Part shown: in pieces, positions 7,953 to 17,829 of the stretch | Layout of the letters: every line of letters begins with the position of its first letter | How positions within the stretch are numbered: the first letter of the stretch is position 1 | NCBI RefSeq assembly: GCF_900116555.1 | Contig: NZ_FPAT01000013.1 | Span: 1-64,000 of the forward strand | Reading direction: 5' to 3' | Origin: Actinopolyspora lacussalsi subsp. righensis | GTDB lineage: Bacteria; Actinomycetota; Actinomycetes; Mycobacteriales; Pseudonocardiaceae | DNA: 64,000 nt | Translations under genes and position numbers: made by a program | The notes under the pieces: model-generated | What the model saw: only the letters and a program-made list of their open reading frames with translations | Told to the model about the DNA's origin: nothing | Database searches by the model: none

Positions 7953-8237
7953 ATGGTAGATCTGGCGATGATCGCGCTGGTCCTGGTCGCGCTGCTGGCC
8001 GTGTGGCTGTTCCTACGGGGAGCCGACAGCGTGGGCAGTCGCCGGAGCGCCGGGTTCGCCCGTTACCGCGGCCGCGTCGGACCCCCGCCACCGAACCACC
8101 CGACCGCCACCGACGGAGAACGCTCCGAGGACTCGTACGGCACGGCCGCGCGCGGCGGCGTCCCGCACGGACCGGGGGCGTATCGCTCGATGCTGTCGCT
8201 GCGCAGGAAGCGGGCCGAGAACCCCGACGGCGACTGA
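7953..8237 (+). CDS. Small single-pass membrane protein
   Basis: 94 aa from ATG 7953, with GGGAGG 6 nt upstream. The N-terminal 25 residues form one transmembrane helix (LAMIALVLVALLAVWLFL); the rest is hydrophilic, Pro/Gly/Arg-rich and probably cytoplasmic. I do not recognise a family. It is convergent with the amino-acid transporter ATPase gene. Confidence 0.6.
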   Translation: MVDLAMIALVLVALLAVWLFLRGADSVGSRRSAGFARYRGRVGPPPPNHPTATDGERSEDSYGTAARGGVPHGPGAYRSMLSLRRKRAENPDGD

Positions 8238-8285
8238 CCGAGAAAGCCGAGCACGCCGTGCTACCCGTTCTGGGCCGTGCTGCTC

Positions 8286-9065
8286 CTAGTCGGACTCCTC
8301 CGGTTCGACGGCCGAGGCCGCGTGCGTCGGGTTGAGCACCCGCGCCAGGAAGTTGCGGGTGCGTTCCCGCTGCGGGTTTCCGATCACGTCGGCGGGCCTG
8401 CCCTGCTCGACGATGGCGCCGCCGTCCATGAACAGCACCCGGTCGGCGACCTCGCGGGCGAACTGCATCTCGTGGGTGACCACCAGCATGGTCATCCCCT
8501 CGTTCGCCAGTCCGCGCATCACATCCAGCACGTCGCCGACCAGCTCCGGGTCCAGTGCCGAGGTCGGCTCGTCGAACAGCATCACGTCCGGGTCCATCGA
8601 CAGCGAGCGGGCGATGCCGACCCGCTGCTGCTGGCCGCCGGACAGCTGGGCGGGGGTGGCGTTCTCCTTGTCGGCCAGCCCGACCCTGCGCAGGTTCTCG
8701 CGGGCGGTCTCCTCGGCCTTGGCCCGGTCGCGGCCGAGCACCTTGCGCTGCGCGACGGTGAGGTTGCGCAGCACCGACAGGTGCGAGAACAGGTTGAACT
8801 GCTGGAAGACCATGCCGATGCGGGTGCGCGCCGCGTCGATGTCGGCGTCCGGGTCGGTGAGCTCGACCCCGTCGACCACGATCCTGCCGGAGGTGGGTTG
8901 TTCGAGCAGGTTCACGCAGCGCAGCAAGGTGGACTTGCCGGACCCGGAGGGCCCGATGACGCAGACCACCTCGCCCGCGTCGATCCGCTGGTCCACCCCG
9001 CTGAGGACCTCCAGCTCACCGAAGGACTTGCGCAGTTCGGAGATCTCGATCTTTACGTCGCTCAT
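8286..9065 (-). CDS. Polar amino-acid ABC transporter, ATP-binding protein
   Basis: 259 aa with every ABC motif: Walker [10 protein letters not shown] (about 38-46), Q-loop FQQFNLF, signature [15 protein letters not shown], Walker [13 protein letters not shown] and the H-loop VVTHEM. It is closest to the GlnQ/GluA/HisP subfamily, which powers uptake of glutamate, glutamine or related polar amino acids. It is the last gene of a binding protein-permease-ATPase operon, 21 bp downstream of the permease. Confidence 0.93.
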   Translation of the reverse strand: MSDVKIEISELRKSFGELEVLSGVDQRIDAGEVVCVIGPSGSGKSTLLRCVNLLEQPTSGRIVVDGVELTDPDADIDAARTRIGMVFQQFNLFSHLSVLRNLTVAQRKVLGRDRAKAEETARENLRRVGLADKENATPAQLSGGQQQRVGIARSLSMDPDVMLFDEPTSALDPELVGDVLDVMRGLANEGMTMLVVTHEMQFAREVADRVLFMDGGAIVEQGRPADVIGNPQRERTRNFLARVLNPTHAASAVEPEESD

Positions 9066-9086
9066 GTGAAACTCCCTCGGCTGCCG

Positions 9087-9905
9087 TTACCGACCGTCGG
9101 GTCCGAACCTGCGTTCCAACCGCTGCTGCAGCACCGACAGCGGGATGGTTATCACCAGATAGCACAGCCCGACCACCAGGATCGGGGTCATGCTCTGGTA
9201 ACTGGTCAGCGCGGCTCGGCCGAACTGGGTGAGTTCCTGCTGGGCGAGTGTGGCACCGAGCACGAACACCAGGGAGGAGTCCTTGGTCAGCAGGATCAGC
9301 TCGTTGGTCAGCGGCGGCAGGATGATGCGGAACGCCTGCGGGATGACGACGGTGATCGTCGCCCTGCCGTGCGACATCCCCAGCGAGCGGGCCGCTTCGA
9401 GCTGGCCGTTGGGCACCGCCTTGATCCCAGCGCGGATGGTCTCGGCCATGTACGCCGAACCGACGATCCCCAGCGCGATCATGACGGTGACGTTGCGGTT
9501 GAAGCTGATGTTGTTGAAGGCGGTCGGGATGCCGATCCCGATCGACAGGAACACCAGCAGCGCGGGCAGGCCGCGGAAGAACTCGATGTAGGCGCCGGAG
9601 ATCCAGCGGTAGGGCGCCACCGAGGACATCCGCATCAGCGCGAGCACCAGCGCCAGCCCCAGTCCGAGCGCGAAGCCCAGCGCGGTGTAGAGGACGGTGT
9701 TGAGCAGCGCGGTGCTCAGCACGGTGGGGAACAGCGCCCGGGCGATCTCGAGGTTGAAGAGCTCATCCTGGAGACGCCCCCAGTCGGCGAGCAGCGCGGC
9801 CACGATGACGACCGCGAGCAGTACCGCGTACTGCACACCGCGCCCGATCCTGGCGCGTTGGCGTTTACTCATCCCGCTGGTGGCGGGTCGGGGTTGCACT
9901 GCCAT
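9087..9905 (-). CDS. Polar amino-acid ABC transporter, permease (HisM/GlnP type)
   Basis: 272 aa with about five membrane helices after a short basic N-terminus. The EAA-type cytoplasmic loop that contacts the ATPase is visible (EAARSLGMSHGRATITVVIP, QAFRIILPPLTNE), typical of the HEQRo permease family. Only one permease gene is present, so the channel would be a homodimer. It lies between the binding protein and ATPase genes on the same strand. Confidence 0.92.
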   Translation of the reverse strand: MAVQPRPATSGMSKRQRARIGRGVQYAVLLAVVIVAALLADWGRLQDELFNLEIARALFPTVLSTALLNTVLYTALGFALGLGLALVLALMRMSSVAPYRWISGAYIEFFRGLPALLVFLSIGIGIPTAFNNISFNRNVTVMIALGIVGSAYMAETIRAGIKAVPNGQLEAARSLGMSHGRATITVVIPQAFRIILPPLTNELILLTKDSSLVFVLGATLAQQELTQFGRAALTSYQSMTPILVVGLCYLVITIPLSVLQQRLERRFGPDGR

Positions 9906-10012
9906 CGAGGCTCCAGGGCAGTCGGAACGGGACGGACGCGGTCGGCGCCCGTCCCGCCACGTGCGAGATCATCGGGGAGGACCGGTGTGGTCGGTTCACC
10001 CGTCGGTACTAG

Positions 10013-10819
10013 TCACTTCTCGGACGGCGCGTGGCCGAACCACTTCTCGTACAACCGGTCGTAGGTGCCGTCCTCCTTGGCCTGGGCCAGCACCTCGTTG
10101 ATCTTGTTCTGCAGCTCGCCGTTGCCGGTCTTGACGCCGAAGCCGTAGTTCTCACTGGTTTCGAGCTTCTTGGTGACCTCGAACTTCTGGTTCTGGTCCG
10201 CGAAGTCGATCAGCGCGAAGTCGTCGTTGATCGCGGCGTCGATCTTGCCGGTGCGCATGTTCTGCAGCAGCAGGCCGAGGTCGGCGAACTGCTTGAGCGT
10301 GACGCCGTGCTGCTCGGCGCGCTCCTTGGCGTACTCCGCGCCGGTGGTGCCCTTCTGGTAACCCAGCGTCTTGCCCCGCAGCTTCTCGAAGCTGTCGAGG
10401 TCGGAGCCCTCGGGTGCGAGCAGCGCCTGCGTGGCGTCGAAGTAGGGATCGGAGAAGTCGAAGTTCTTCTTCCGGACGTCGGTGATCGTGATCGCGGCGG
10501 CGGCAACGTCGCAGTTGCCCACGTTGAGGGCCTGGCCGGACTGAAGGGTGGTGAACGGCGAGTTGGTGACCTGCTGTTCGACGCCGAGGTCCTCGGCGAC
10601 CAGCTCGATCAGGTCGATGTCGAAACCGACGACCTCACCGTCCTCGCGCGATTCGAACGGTTCGTAGGGCAGGTTGGTGCAGGTGGTCAGCTGTCCCTCG
10701 TTCACCAGCGGGACGCCCTTGGCCTCACCGCCACCACCACCGCCACAGCCCGCTACTGCCGCGACCAGGGCGAACGCGGGTAACAGGGCCGCGGCCCGCA
10801 ACGTTGTTCGAAGCGCCAC
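10013..10819 (-). CDS. Amino-acid-binding lipoprotein of the ABC transporter
   Basis: 268 aa; a GTG start preceded by GGAGGAG. The signal peptide ends in a lipobox (LVAAVAGC) followed by a run of six glycines, so the protein should be lipid-anchored on the outer face of the membrane. The mature part is a family 3 solute-binding protein: LPYEPFESREDGEVVGFDID, DVAAAAITITDVRKKNFDFS, and FGVKTGNGELQNKINEVL. It delivers a polar amino acid to the adjoining permease; glutamate-type is the nearest resemblance but the ligand cannot be fixed from sequence alone. Confidence 0.92.
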   Translation of the reverse strand: MALRTTLRAAALLPAFALVAAVAGCGGGGGGEAKGVPLVNEGQLTTCTNLPYEPFESREDGEVVGFDIDLIELVAEDLGVEQQVTNSPFTTLQSGQALNVGNCDVAAAAITITDVRKKNFDFSDPYFDATQALLAPEGSDLDSFEKLRGKTLGYQKGTTGAEYAKERAEQHGVTLKQFADLGLLLQNMRTGKIDAAINDDFALIDFADQNQKFEVTKKLETSENYGFGVKTGNGELQNKINEVLAQAKEDGTYDRLYEKWFGHAPSEK

Positions 10820-11196
10820 AGTGTCACTCCTCCTCGACGGGAATCCGGATGCTGGGATCCTGCCATCCTCCGGGGCCGTTACAAACAGCTTCGCGTGTTT
10901 CGATCACGTCAAATCCACTCGGAAGCGGGACAGCCGCATCGCGATCGATCACGCAACGCACACCCACCGTGGCCCCAATCGATCCGAGAACCGGACGAGA
11001 TCGAGCGCAACGGCCGCGTCAGCGGAACACACGATACCGTTACGCTGATCAGGTGAAGTATCGCGGGGTTGGCAACTATCACCAAGCGTGACCGGAAGAA
11101 CTCTCCCGCGAGCCGGTCGAGCAGCCGATCACCGACCCGCCGGTGGCCGACGCACGGACGGCCGAGCGCGCCACGGGCGGGTTCCTCGGCGAGCGA
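10820..11196. other. Intergenic region upstream of the ABC operon
   Basis: No supported gene in 377 bp. It contains the promoter of the leftward amino-acid transporter operon; I could not identify a specific operator. Confidence 0.5.
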
Positions 11197-12612
11197 TCAG
11201 CGCCGGGCGTGCGCGTCCAGCACGTAGGCGACGGCGCTGGTGACCTTGGCGGCGTAGTCCAGGTGCAGCGACTCGTCCGGGACGTGGGCGTTGCTGCCCG
11301 GCCCCAGCGCCCCGGTCACCACGAACTGGGCGTCGGGGTAGTTGTCGTGCAGCAGCCCCATGAACGGGATCGAACCGCCCAGCCCCATGGTGCGCCAGTC
11401 GTTGCCGAACACCTCGGTGCCCGCCGCGTCCAGGGCCTCGTTCAACCACTCGGCGGGTTCGGGAGCGTTGAAGCCCTGCCCCGCCTCGGCGTGGCCGAAC
11501 TCGACGCTCGCGCCGTAGGGGACGTCGGTCTCCAGCGCGGTCCGCACCGCGTCCAACGCCCGCTGCGGATCGGCGGTGGGCGGCAGCCGGAAGCTGAGAT
11601 CCAGCGTGGTGTGGGGGCGCAGCACGTTGCCCGCTTCCGAGGGGTGCGGCAACCCGTCGGCACCGATCACCGAGAGGGTGGGCCGCCACCAGTTGTTCAA
11701 CGCCAGCTCGGCCTCGTCGTCGCTGATCATCCGCATGCCCTCGGGCAGCTCGATGGACTCGCGCACCAGCCCCGGCGCGGCCTCGACGCCCGCCCGGGCC
11801 TCGGCCACCCGGTTCTCCGGGATGCGCACGTTCAGCTCCGGGAGCCGGATCTCGCCGGTGGCGGAGTCCTCCAACCGGTCCAGCAGCTGCCGGGCGACCC
11901 GGAACGAGTCGGGCACCAGCCCGCTGGCCGCACCGGAGTGCTGCCCCGCGTCCAGCACCCGAACCGTGACGTTGAGCTGCACCATCCCCCGCAGCGAGGT
12001 GGTCAGCCAGAGTCGGTCGTAGTCCCCGCCGCCGGAGTCCAGACAGACCACCAGGCCGACGCGGCCCAGCCGCTCGCCGAGGTGCTCCAGGTAGGCGGGC
12101 AGATCGGGGCTGCCGGACTCCTCGCCCGTCTCCAGCAGCAGCACGCAGCGCGGATGCGCACCGCCGTGCGAACGCAGCGCCTCGATGGCGGTGATCGCGG
12201 CGTAGCCGGAGTAGCCGTCGTCCACGGCACCCCGGCCGTACAACCTGCCGTCGCGCACCACCGGCGTCCATGGCCCCAGCCCCTCGGACCACCCCCCGAC
12301 CGGCGGCTGCTTGTCCAGGTGGCCGTAGAGCAGCGCCGTCTCCTCGGAGGCTCCTTCGGTCGCGGGCACGTCCACCAGCAGCAGCGGGCTCCGTCCGGGA
12401 AGCCGGACCACCTCGATCCCGGCACCCGTGATCCCGCGGGCGTCGATCCAGCCGCGCACGTGCTCGACCACCGCGTCCAGGTGGCCGTTGGCCTCCCAGT
12501 CGGCGTCGAAGGCCGGGGAGACGGCCGGTATGCCGACCAGCTCGGAGAGGCTGGGAAGTACCGAGGACTCCCATTGCCGCTGTACGAAGGTGTTCACTGC
12601 TGTGCGGTCCAC
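11197..12612 (-). CDS. M20 family metallopeptidase (dipeptidase/carnosinase-like)
   Basis: 471 aa. The M20 di-zinc ligands can be read in order: LLYGHLDKQP (His), YGRGAVDDGYSG (bridging Asp), LLETGEESGSP (catalytic Glu and Glu ligand), CLDSGGGDYD (Asp) and a C-terminal GPGSNAHVPDE (His). The dimerisation domain sits between about 195 and 350. The closest pattern is the cytosolic dipeptidase group acting on dipeptides or acylated amino acids. It neighbours an amino-acid transporter but is not obviously in its operon. Confidence 0.9.
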   Translation of the reverse strand: MDRTAVNTFVQRQWESSVLPSLSELVGIPAVSPAFDADWEANGHLDAVVEHVRGWIDARGITGAGIEVVRLPGRSPLLLVDVPATEGASEETALLYGHLDKQPPVGGWSEGLGPWTPVVRDGRLYGRGAVDDGYSGYAAITAIEALRSHGGAHPRCVLLLETGEESGSPDLPAYLEHLGERLGRVGLVVCLDSGGGDYDRLWLTTSLRGMVQLNVTVRVLDAGQHSGAASGLVPDSFRVARQLLDRLEDSATGEIRLPELNVRIPENRVAEARAGVEAAPGLVRESIELPEGMRMISDDEAELALNNWWRPTLSVIGADGLPHPSEAGNVLRPHTTLDLSFRLPPTADPQRALDAVRTALETDVPYGASVEFGHAEAGQGFNAPEPAEWLNEALDAAGTEVFGNDWRTMGLGGSIPFMGLLHDNYPDAQFVVTGALGPGSNAHVPDESLHLDYAAKVTSAVAYVLDAHARR

Positions 12613-12679
12613 ACCCGCGATCGTATTCCCACTCCTCGGGAAAGCTCACCCGGCCTGGTGAAGCCCGAGGTTTTGAGGC

Positions 12680-13378
12680 TCAGCCGCCTCCGCCGCCGTC
12701 ACCACCACCGCCACCGTCGCCACCCCCACCGCCGACCGCGCCTGCGATAACGGCACCGGTCGCGGCCACGGCGGCCGAAACCGCCCCTTCGAGGTCCTGG
12801 CCCTTGGCGATGTGCTTGAGCCTGCGACTCTGCGACCGGTCGAAGCCGAGCAGCCTGCGATACAACCCGGAGGGATAAACGATCGCGACCAACAGGGCCA
12901 GCCGATCGTCCGGTGAACGCTCGCCACGAGCGAGTTGCCCCAGCTCGCCGATCAACTCTTGCTGGAGGGGTCCGTTCGGCCGGTAGCGGTCGCGCGGGAT
13001 GAAGCCGAGCAGCTTCTCCGGTTCGTGCTCCAGATAACCCCGCTGCCGCAGCGCCCACCGCTGTTCCTGGAAAGCACTGCGTCGCTCGGCCAGCCAGGTC
13101 TGAAACGGGATCGGTTTGCCCTTGCCCGCGATTCGGCCCACCAGCGCCGAGAGCGGGTGTTCCAACGGTTCGAAACCCACCGGGGTCGAGTCGAGCAGAC
13201 CGATCTTGACTCCACCGAAGGCGGTGCGGGTCAGTTCCGCGCGGCCGTACATCACGAGCTCGGCGAGCTCGGCGGCCGGCGTGAGGACTTGGTGATTGAC
13301 CCCGTGTTGCCTGCCGTCCGGCCCGTGCAGCAGCAACACGATCTGGTCCGGCAACGACAACGACAGATGTGCTTCCAC
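12680..13378 (-). CDS. GPP34/GOLPH3-like phosphoprotein with poly-Gly/Asp tail
   Basis: 232 aa. The body matches the actinomycete GPP34 (Golgi phosphoprotein 3-like) family: an N-terminal LSLSLPDQIVLLLHGPDG, ELVMYGRAELTR, and KPIPFQTWLAERR with a helical C-terminal half. Bacterial function is unknown; the eukaryotic homologue binds PI4P. A hydrophobic Ala/Val stretch near 205-216 is followed by a tail made only of Gly and Asp repeats (GGGGDGGGGGDGGGGG), typical of proteins in this family. Confidence 0.85.
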   Translation of the reverse strand: MEAHLSLSLPDQIVLLLHGPDGRQHGVNHQVLTPAAELAELVMYGRAELTRTAFGGVKIGLLDSTPVGFEPLEHPLSALVGRIAGKGKPIPFQTWLAERRSAFQEQRWALRQRGYLEHEPEKLLGFIPRDRYRPNGPLQQELIGELGQLARGERSPDDRLALLVAIVYPSGLYRRLLGFDRSQSRRLKHIAKGQDLEGAVSAAVAATGAVIAGAVGGGGGDGGGGGDGGGGG

Positions 13379-13932
13379 GGCGGCGATGCTAGATCACGCG
13401 AACCGCGCAGGGGACCGTTTCGCACGAATTCGGGCCCTCGATACCCCGTCCGGAGCCGCCCGACCGGGGCAGCCCGGCCCGAGATCCCTTCCCGAGTGGG
13501 GCCGTTCGAGAACCGTGAACGCATCCGGAAACCGGGAAACACCCCGCGCCCCAAGAGTGACCGGCCCTGCACCGAACGTACTCACCATCGATTCAGCACG
13601 ATCCACGACGACGCTGACCAGTACCGGAATCGGCCGCGAAAAAATCGGTTATACAACTGTCACAACGCCATCCATCGGAGATCCACCCCTCTGATGACCT
13701 GCGAATTCGCTTGATCCAACCGCGAGCTACGGTGCGCCGGACAAGGTTTGCAGGCGGCATCGATCTCTGTGGCAGGGCTCACGGAAGTGGCCGTTGTCAT
13801 GCCAGGATGGCGAGGAGCGATCCAACGACCCCGATCGGATGACCCGAGACCCACCTGGTCGACGGCGCCGTCAGGGGTAACCGGTCCCAGCCGCCACAAG
13901 CGGACGGGCCGGGGTGAGACGAGGAGATCCAC
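13379..13932. other. Intergenic region between the GPP34 gene and the 2-oxo acid dehydrogenase operon
   Basis: 554 bp between divergent genes. No reading frame is convincing. It must hold both promoters; the part around 13600-13700 is AT-richer. I could not recognise a known operator. Confidence 0.5.
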
Positions 13933-15189
13933 ATGTCCCCCGAACACTGGACGCGACCGAGCCGACCCGACGATCGCGATCGACTCGCGGACACCGCGGT
14001 GCCTGCCGCAACCTCAGCAACACCAACGAGGGAGCAGGTGATCGCCGGTTTGCGTGCGACCAGCGAAGGCGGAGCTGATCTGGTTCAGCTCCTGACGCCG
14101 GAGGGTCAGCGGGTATCGCACCCGGACTTCGACATCGACATCACCGACGAGCAACTACGCGGCATGTACCGCGACATGGTGCTGGTGCGGCGTGCCGACC
14201 GCGAGGGCAACGCGCTCCAACGCCAGGGCCAGCTCGGAATCTGGGTTCCGCTGCTGGGCCAGGAAGCCGCGCAGATAGGCGCGGGCCGTGCGCTGCGACC
14301 GCAGGACATGGCCTTCCCGAGCTACCGCGAGCACGGGGTCGCCTGGTGCCGGGGCATCGACCCCACCGAGCTGCTGGGCATCTTCCGCGGCACGGACCAC
14401 GGCAGCTGGGACCCGAACGAAACCGGCATGAGCCTGTACACCATCGTCATCGGCAACCAGTGCGTGAACGCCACCGGCTACGCGATGGGGCAGAAGTTCG
14501 AGGGCAAGGTCGGCAACTCGGGGGAGGACCCCGCCTCGAACGAGGCCACCATGGTCTTCTTCGGCGACGGCGCCACCAGCCAGGGTGACGTGCACGAGGG
14601 CATGGTCTGGGCCTCGGTCTACGACGCGCCGGTGGTCTTCTTCTGCCAGAACAACCAGTGGGCGATCTCCGAGCCGACCGAACGGCAGAGCCGGGTACCG
14701 CTCTACGAACGCGCCAAGGGATACGGCTTCCCCGGCATCCGGGTCGACGGCAACGACGTGCTCGCCAGCCTCGCCGTGTCCCAGTGGGCCATGAACGAGG
14801 CCAGGCAGGGCAACGGGCCGCTGCTCATCGAGGCGTTCACCTACCGCATGGACGCGCACACCACCTCCGACGACGCCACGCGCTACCGGCTGGACGACGA
14901 GCTGGAGGCGTGGAAGCTCAAGGACCCGATCGAACGGTTGCGGGCGCACCTGCTCCGGGAGGAGATCGCCGACCAGGAGTTCTTCGACAGGGTGGATTCC
15001 GAGGCCGACGAGCTGGCGGCCAGGTTCCGCGAGTTCTGCGTGAACATGCCGGAACCGCCGCCGGAACGGATGTTCTCCGCCGTCTACGCGGAGGAGAGCC
15101 CCGTGGTGGCGGCACAGCGGGAGGACTACCTGAACTACCTCGCAGGCTTCGCCGACTCCGGCCACGACACCGAGGGGAGTGTTCGCTGA
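13933..15189 (+). CDS. 2-oxo acid dehydrogenase E1 component, alpha subunit
   Basis: 418 aa. The thiamine diphosphate motif runs from GDGATSQGDVHEG to CQNNQWAISEP, and the phosphorylation-loop-like segment YRMDAHTTSDDATRYR is present. It decarboxylates a 2-oxo acid and passes the acyl group to lipoyl-E2. GAGGAG lies just before the ATG. The following beta-subunit gene starts in a TGATG one-base overlap, then E2 follows. In actinomycetes this three-gene set is usually annotated pdhABC or bkdABC; the branched-chain substrate is more likely because actinobacterial pyruvate dehydrogenase normally uses a fused AceE E1, but this is inference. Confidence 0.93.
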   Translation: MSPEHWTRPSRPDDRDRLADTAVPAATSATPTREQVIAGLRATSEGGADLVQLLTPEGQRVSHPDFDIDITDEQLRGMYRDMVLVRRADREGNALQRQGQLGIWVPLLGQEAAQIGAGRALRPQDMAFPSYREHGVAWCRGIDPTELLGIFRGTDHGSWDPNETGMSLYTIVIGNQCVNATGYAMGQKFEGKVGNSGEDPASNEATMVFFGDGATSQGDVHEGMVWASVYDAPVVFFCQNNQWAISEPTERQSRVPLYERAKGYGFPGIRVDGNDVLASLAVSQWAMNEARQGNGPLLIEAFTYRMDAHTTSDDATRYRLDDELEAWKLKDPIERLRAHLLREEIADQEFFDRVDSEADELAARFREFCVNMPEPPPERMFSAVYAEESPVVAAQREDYLNYLAGFADSGHDTEGSVR

Positions 15190-16208
15190 TGGCCGCGCCC
15201 ACGATGGAATCGACCGGTTCGAGCACGACACCGACCCAGACGATCACGATCGCCAAGGGTCTGAACAACGCGCTGCGCAACGCCATGGAGCGCGACCCGA
15301 AGGTCCTGGTCATGGGCGAGGACGTCGGCAAGCTCGGCGGTGTTTTCCGCGTCACCGACGGACTGCAGAAGGACTTCGGCGAACACCGGGTGCTCGACAC
15401 GCCGCTGGCCGAGTCCGGAATCATCGGCACGGCCATCGGCCTGGCGATGCGCGGGTTCCGCCCGGTCTGCGAGATCCAGTTCGACGGGTTCATCTTCCCC
15501 GGCTTCGACCAGATCGTCTCGCAGCTGTCCAAGATGCACTACCGCAGCCAGGGCAAGGTGAAGGTCCCGCTGGTCATCCGGGTTCCCTTCGGCGGCGGTA
15601 TCGGGGCGGTGGAGCACCACTCCGAGTCCCCTGAGTCACTGTTCGCCCACGTGGCGGGCCTGAAGGTGGTCTCCTGCTCCAACCCGGTGGACGCCTACTG
15701 GATGCTGCAGCAGGCCATCGACTCCGACGACCCGGTGCTGTTCTTCGAGCCGAAGCGGCGGTACTGGGAGAAGGCCGAGCTCGACCCCACGGCCGAGCAC
15801 CTGCCGATGATCAGCTCCGCCGTGCTGCGCACCGGATCCGACGTCACCGTCGCCACCTACGGGCCGATGGTCAAGACCTGCATGGACGCCGCGACCGCGG
15901 CCGAGGAGGACGGCAACGCCGTCGAGGTCGTGGACCTGCGTTCGCTCTCACCGCTGGACCTGGGCCCGGTGGCCGAGTCGGTCCGGCGCACCGGACGGCT
16001 GGTCGTGGTCAGCGAGTCGCCGCCGGAGTCCTCGGTCACCTCCGAGGTGGCCACCCGGATACAGCAGGAGTGCTTCTACTCGCTGGAGGCCCCCGTGCTG
16101 CGGGTGAACGGATTCGACACGCCGTACCCACCGAGCAAGCTGGAGGAGGGCTACCTGCCCGACCTCGACCGGGTACTCGATGCCGTCGACCGTTCACTGG
16201 CCTACTGA
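15189..16208 (+). CDS. 2-oxo acid dehydrogenase E1 component, beta subunit
   Basis: 339 aa. It has the transketolase-type pyrimidine-binding domain (VLVMGEDVGKLGGVFRVTDG, LAESGIIGTAIGLAMRG, the IQFDGFIFPGFDQI stretch) and the C-terminal transketolase domain (GSDVTVATYGPMVK, VEVVDLRSLSPLD). It pairs with the alpha subunit to form the E1 heterotetramer. The ATG overlaps the alpha stop by one base, and E2 starts 10 bp after its own stop, so all three are co-translated. Confidence 0.94.
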   Translation: MAAPTMESTGSSTTPTQTITIAKGLNNALRNAMERDPKVLVMGEDVGKLGGVFRVTDGLQKDFGEHRVLDTPLAESGIIGTAIGLAMRGFRPVCEIQFDGFIFPGFDQIVSQLSKMHYRSQGKVKVPLVIRVPFGGGIGAVEHHSESPESLFAHVAGLKVVSCSNPVDAYWMLQQAIDSDDPVLFFEPKRRYWEKAELDPTAEHLPMISSAVLRTGSDVTVATYGPMVKTCMDAATAAEEDGNAVEVVDLRSLSPLDLGPVAESVRRTGRLVVVSESPPESSVTSEVATRIQQECFYSLEAPVLRVNGFDTPYPPSKLEEGYLPDLDRVLDAVDRSLAY

Positions 16209-16218
16209 GGGGGCAGGC

Positions 16219-17742
16219 ATGGCACAACTCAAGAACTTCCCGCTTCCGGACGTCGGTGAAGGGCTGACCGAGGCGGAGATCCTGAACTGGCGGATCGGGC
16301 CCGGTGACGCGGTCGAGCTGAACCAGATCATCGTGGAGATCGAGACCGCGAAGGCATCGGTCGAGCTGCCGTGCCCCTACGCGGGGACGATCAGCGAGCT
16401 GCTCGCCGAACCCGGCCAGACCGTGGAGGTCGGAACCCCGATCCTGACGATCGAACCGGCCGGGGCGGAGAGCGACGAGCCCGCACCGGACAAGCCCGCC
16501 GAGCAGGGCGAGCGGTCCGAGCAGGGCGGCAAGATCGGTGAGGAAGGGGCCGACGGCCGGATCGCCACCCTGGTGGGGTACGGCCCGCGCTCGACCAGCG
16601 CGAAACGTCGCCCCCGTAAGAAGGACGCCACCGCCGGGCAGCGCGGTTCCGGCAGCGGTGGGGTCAACGGCTCGACCGGACAACGGCCCGCCACCAACGG
16701 CACTCCGGTGACGAGCGGCGCGGGCACCGACAGCGCAAGCACCAACGGCACCGCGGTGAACGGCTCCGCCCCCGCCACGAGCACGCCGTCCGCTTCCCGG
16801 CAGGCCGAGCCGGCCGCGGTCGGCGGCACGGGCGAAGCGGCGGGCGGCGGAGTGCCACTCGCGAAGCCGCCGGTGCGCAAACTGGCCAAGGACCTCGGCG
16901 TGGAGCTGCGCTCGCTGCACGGTTCCGGCTCGGGTGGCGTGATCACCCGGCAGGACGTGGAACGCGCTGCGGCGGGCGGCGTCACGGCCGCGACCTCCGA
17001 GGGCTCCGCTGCCGGCACCCGGTCGGCCCGGGACAGTGCCGAGCGGGAGCACCGGGTTCCGATCAAGGGGGTCCGGAAGGCGACGGCGCAGGCCATGGTG
17101 GACAGCGCGTTCACCGCCCCGCACGTGACCGAGTTCCTGACGATCGACGTCACTCCGATGATGGAGTTCCGGGAGCGGCTCAAGAAGCACCCCGATTTCC
17201 GGGACGTCAAGGTCACACCGCTGGCGATCGCGTCCAAGGCGATGTGCCTGGCCGCGAAGCGGACACCGGACGTCAACGCCGCCTGGGACGGCGAGGCGGG
17301 TGAGATCGTCTACAAGGACTACGTGCACCTGGGTGTGGCCGCGGCCACCGAACGCGGGCTGGTCGTGCCCAAGGTCCGCGACGCGGACGGGATGTCGCTG
17401 CGGGAACTGGCCGTGGCGCTGGAGGAGCTGACCAGCACCGCACGTGAGGGCAGGACCTCGCCGGAGGCGATGACCAACGGCACGATCACGATCACGAACG
17501 TGGGCGTGTTCGGGGTGGACACCGGGACGCCGATCCTCAACCCGGGCGAGTCGGCGATCCTGGCGTTCGGCGCCATCCGCGAGATGCCCTGGGTGGTCGA
17601 CGGTCAGGTGGTGCCGCGCCAGGTCTGCCAGCTGGCGCTGAGCTTCGACCACCGGGTGGTGGACGGCCAGCAGGGCTCGCGGTTCCTCGCCGACGTCGGG
17701 GCACTGCTGTCCGATCCCGGGATGGCCCTGACGTTCCAGTAG
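16219..17742 (+). CDS. 2-oxo acid dehydrogenase E2 component (dihydrolipoamide acyltransferase)
   Basis: 507 aa with classical E2 architecture. A single lipoyl domain (about 5-85) has its modified Lys in EIETAKASVELP. A long Ser/Gly/Asn/Thr-rich linker (about 90-215) follows, then a peripheral-subunit binding domain (PPVRKLAKDLGVELRSLHGS) and the catalytic acyltransferase domain ending in the active-site LSFDHRVVDG. No E3 (dihydrolipoamide dehydrogenase) gene is in the window, so the complex must borrow one from elsewhere. The linker has several short repeats of NGT/NGS type. Confidence 0.94.
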   Translation: MAQLKNFPLPDVGEGLTEAEILNWRIGPGDAVELNQIIVEIETAKASVELPCPYAGTISELLAEPGQTVEVGTPILTIEPAGAESDEPAPDKPAEQGERSEQGGKIGEEGADGRIATLVGYGPRSTSAKRRPRKKDATAGQRGSGSGGVNGSTGQRPATNGTPVTSGAGTDSASTNGTAVNGSAPATSTPSASRQAEPAAVGGTGEAAGGGVPLAKPPVRKLAKDLGVELRSLHGSGSGGVITRQDVERAAAGGVTAATSEGSAAGTRSARDSAEREHRVPIKGVRKATAQAMVDSAFTAPHVTEFLTIDVTPMMEFRERLKKHPDFRDVKVTPLAIASKAMCLAAKRTPDVNAAWDGEAGEIVYKDYVHLGVAAATERGLVVPKVRDADGMSLRELAVALEELTSTAREGRTSPEAMTNGTITITNVGVFGVDTGTPILNPGESAILAFGAIREMPWVVDGQVVPRQVCQLALSFDHRVVDGQQGSRFLADVGALLSDPGMALTFQ

Positions 17743-17829
17743 AACCCGGGCAGCTCGGTTTCCGTAGCCAGCTCCGTGGCGGGACTCACGTGCCGGGTCG
17801 GCTACCGGCACGTGAGTCGGCACCCCACC

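Noticed and set aside
8277-10064. A 595-aa open frame on the plus strand across the ABC transporter
   Set aside because: Shadow of the ATPase and permease genes, whose ABC motifs are clear on the minus strand.
11143-12750. A 535-aa open frame on the plus strand opposite the M20 peptidase
   Set aside because: Shadow frame, low-complexity, with no motif; the peptidase's metal ligands are all on the minus strand.
16036-17823. A 595-aa open frame on the minus strand across the E2 gene
   Set aside because: Antisense shadow; the plus strand encodes a complete E2.
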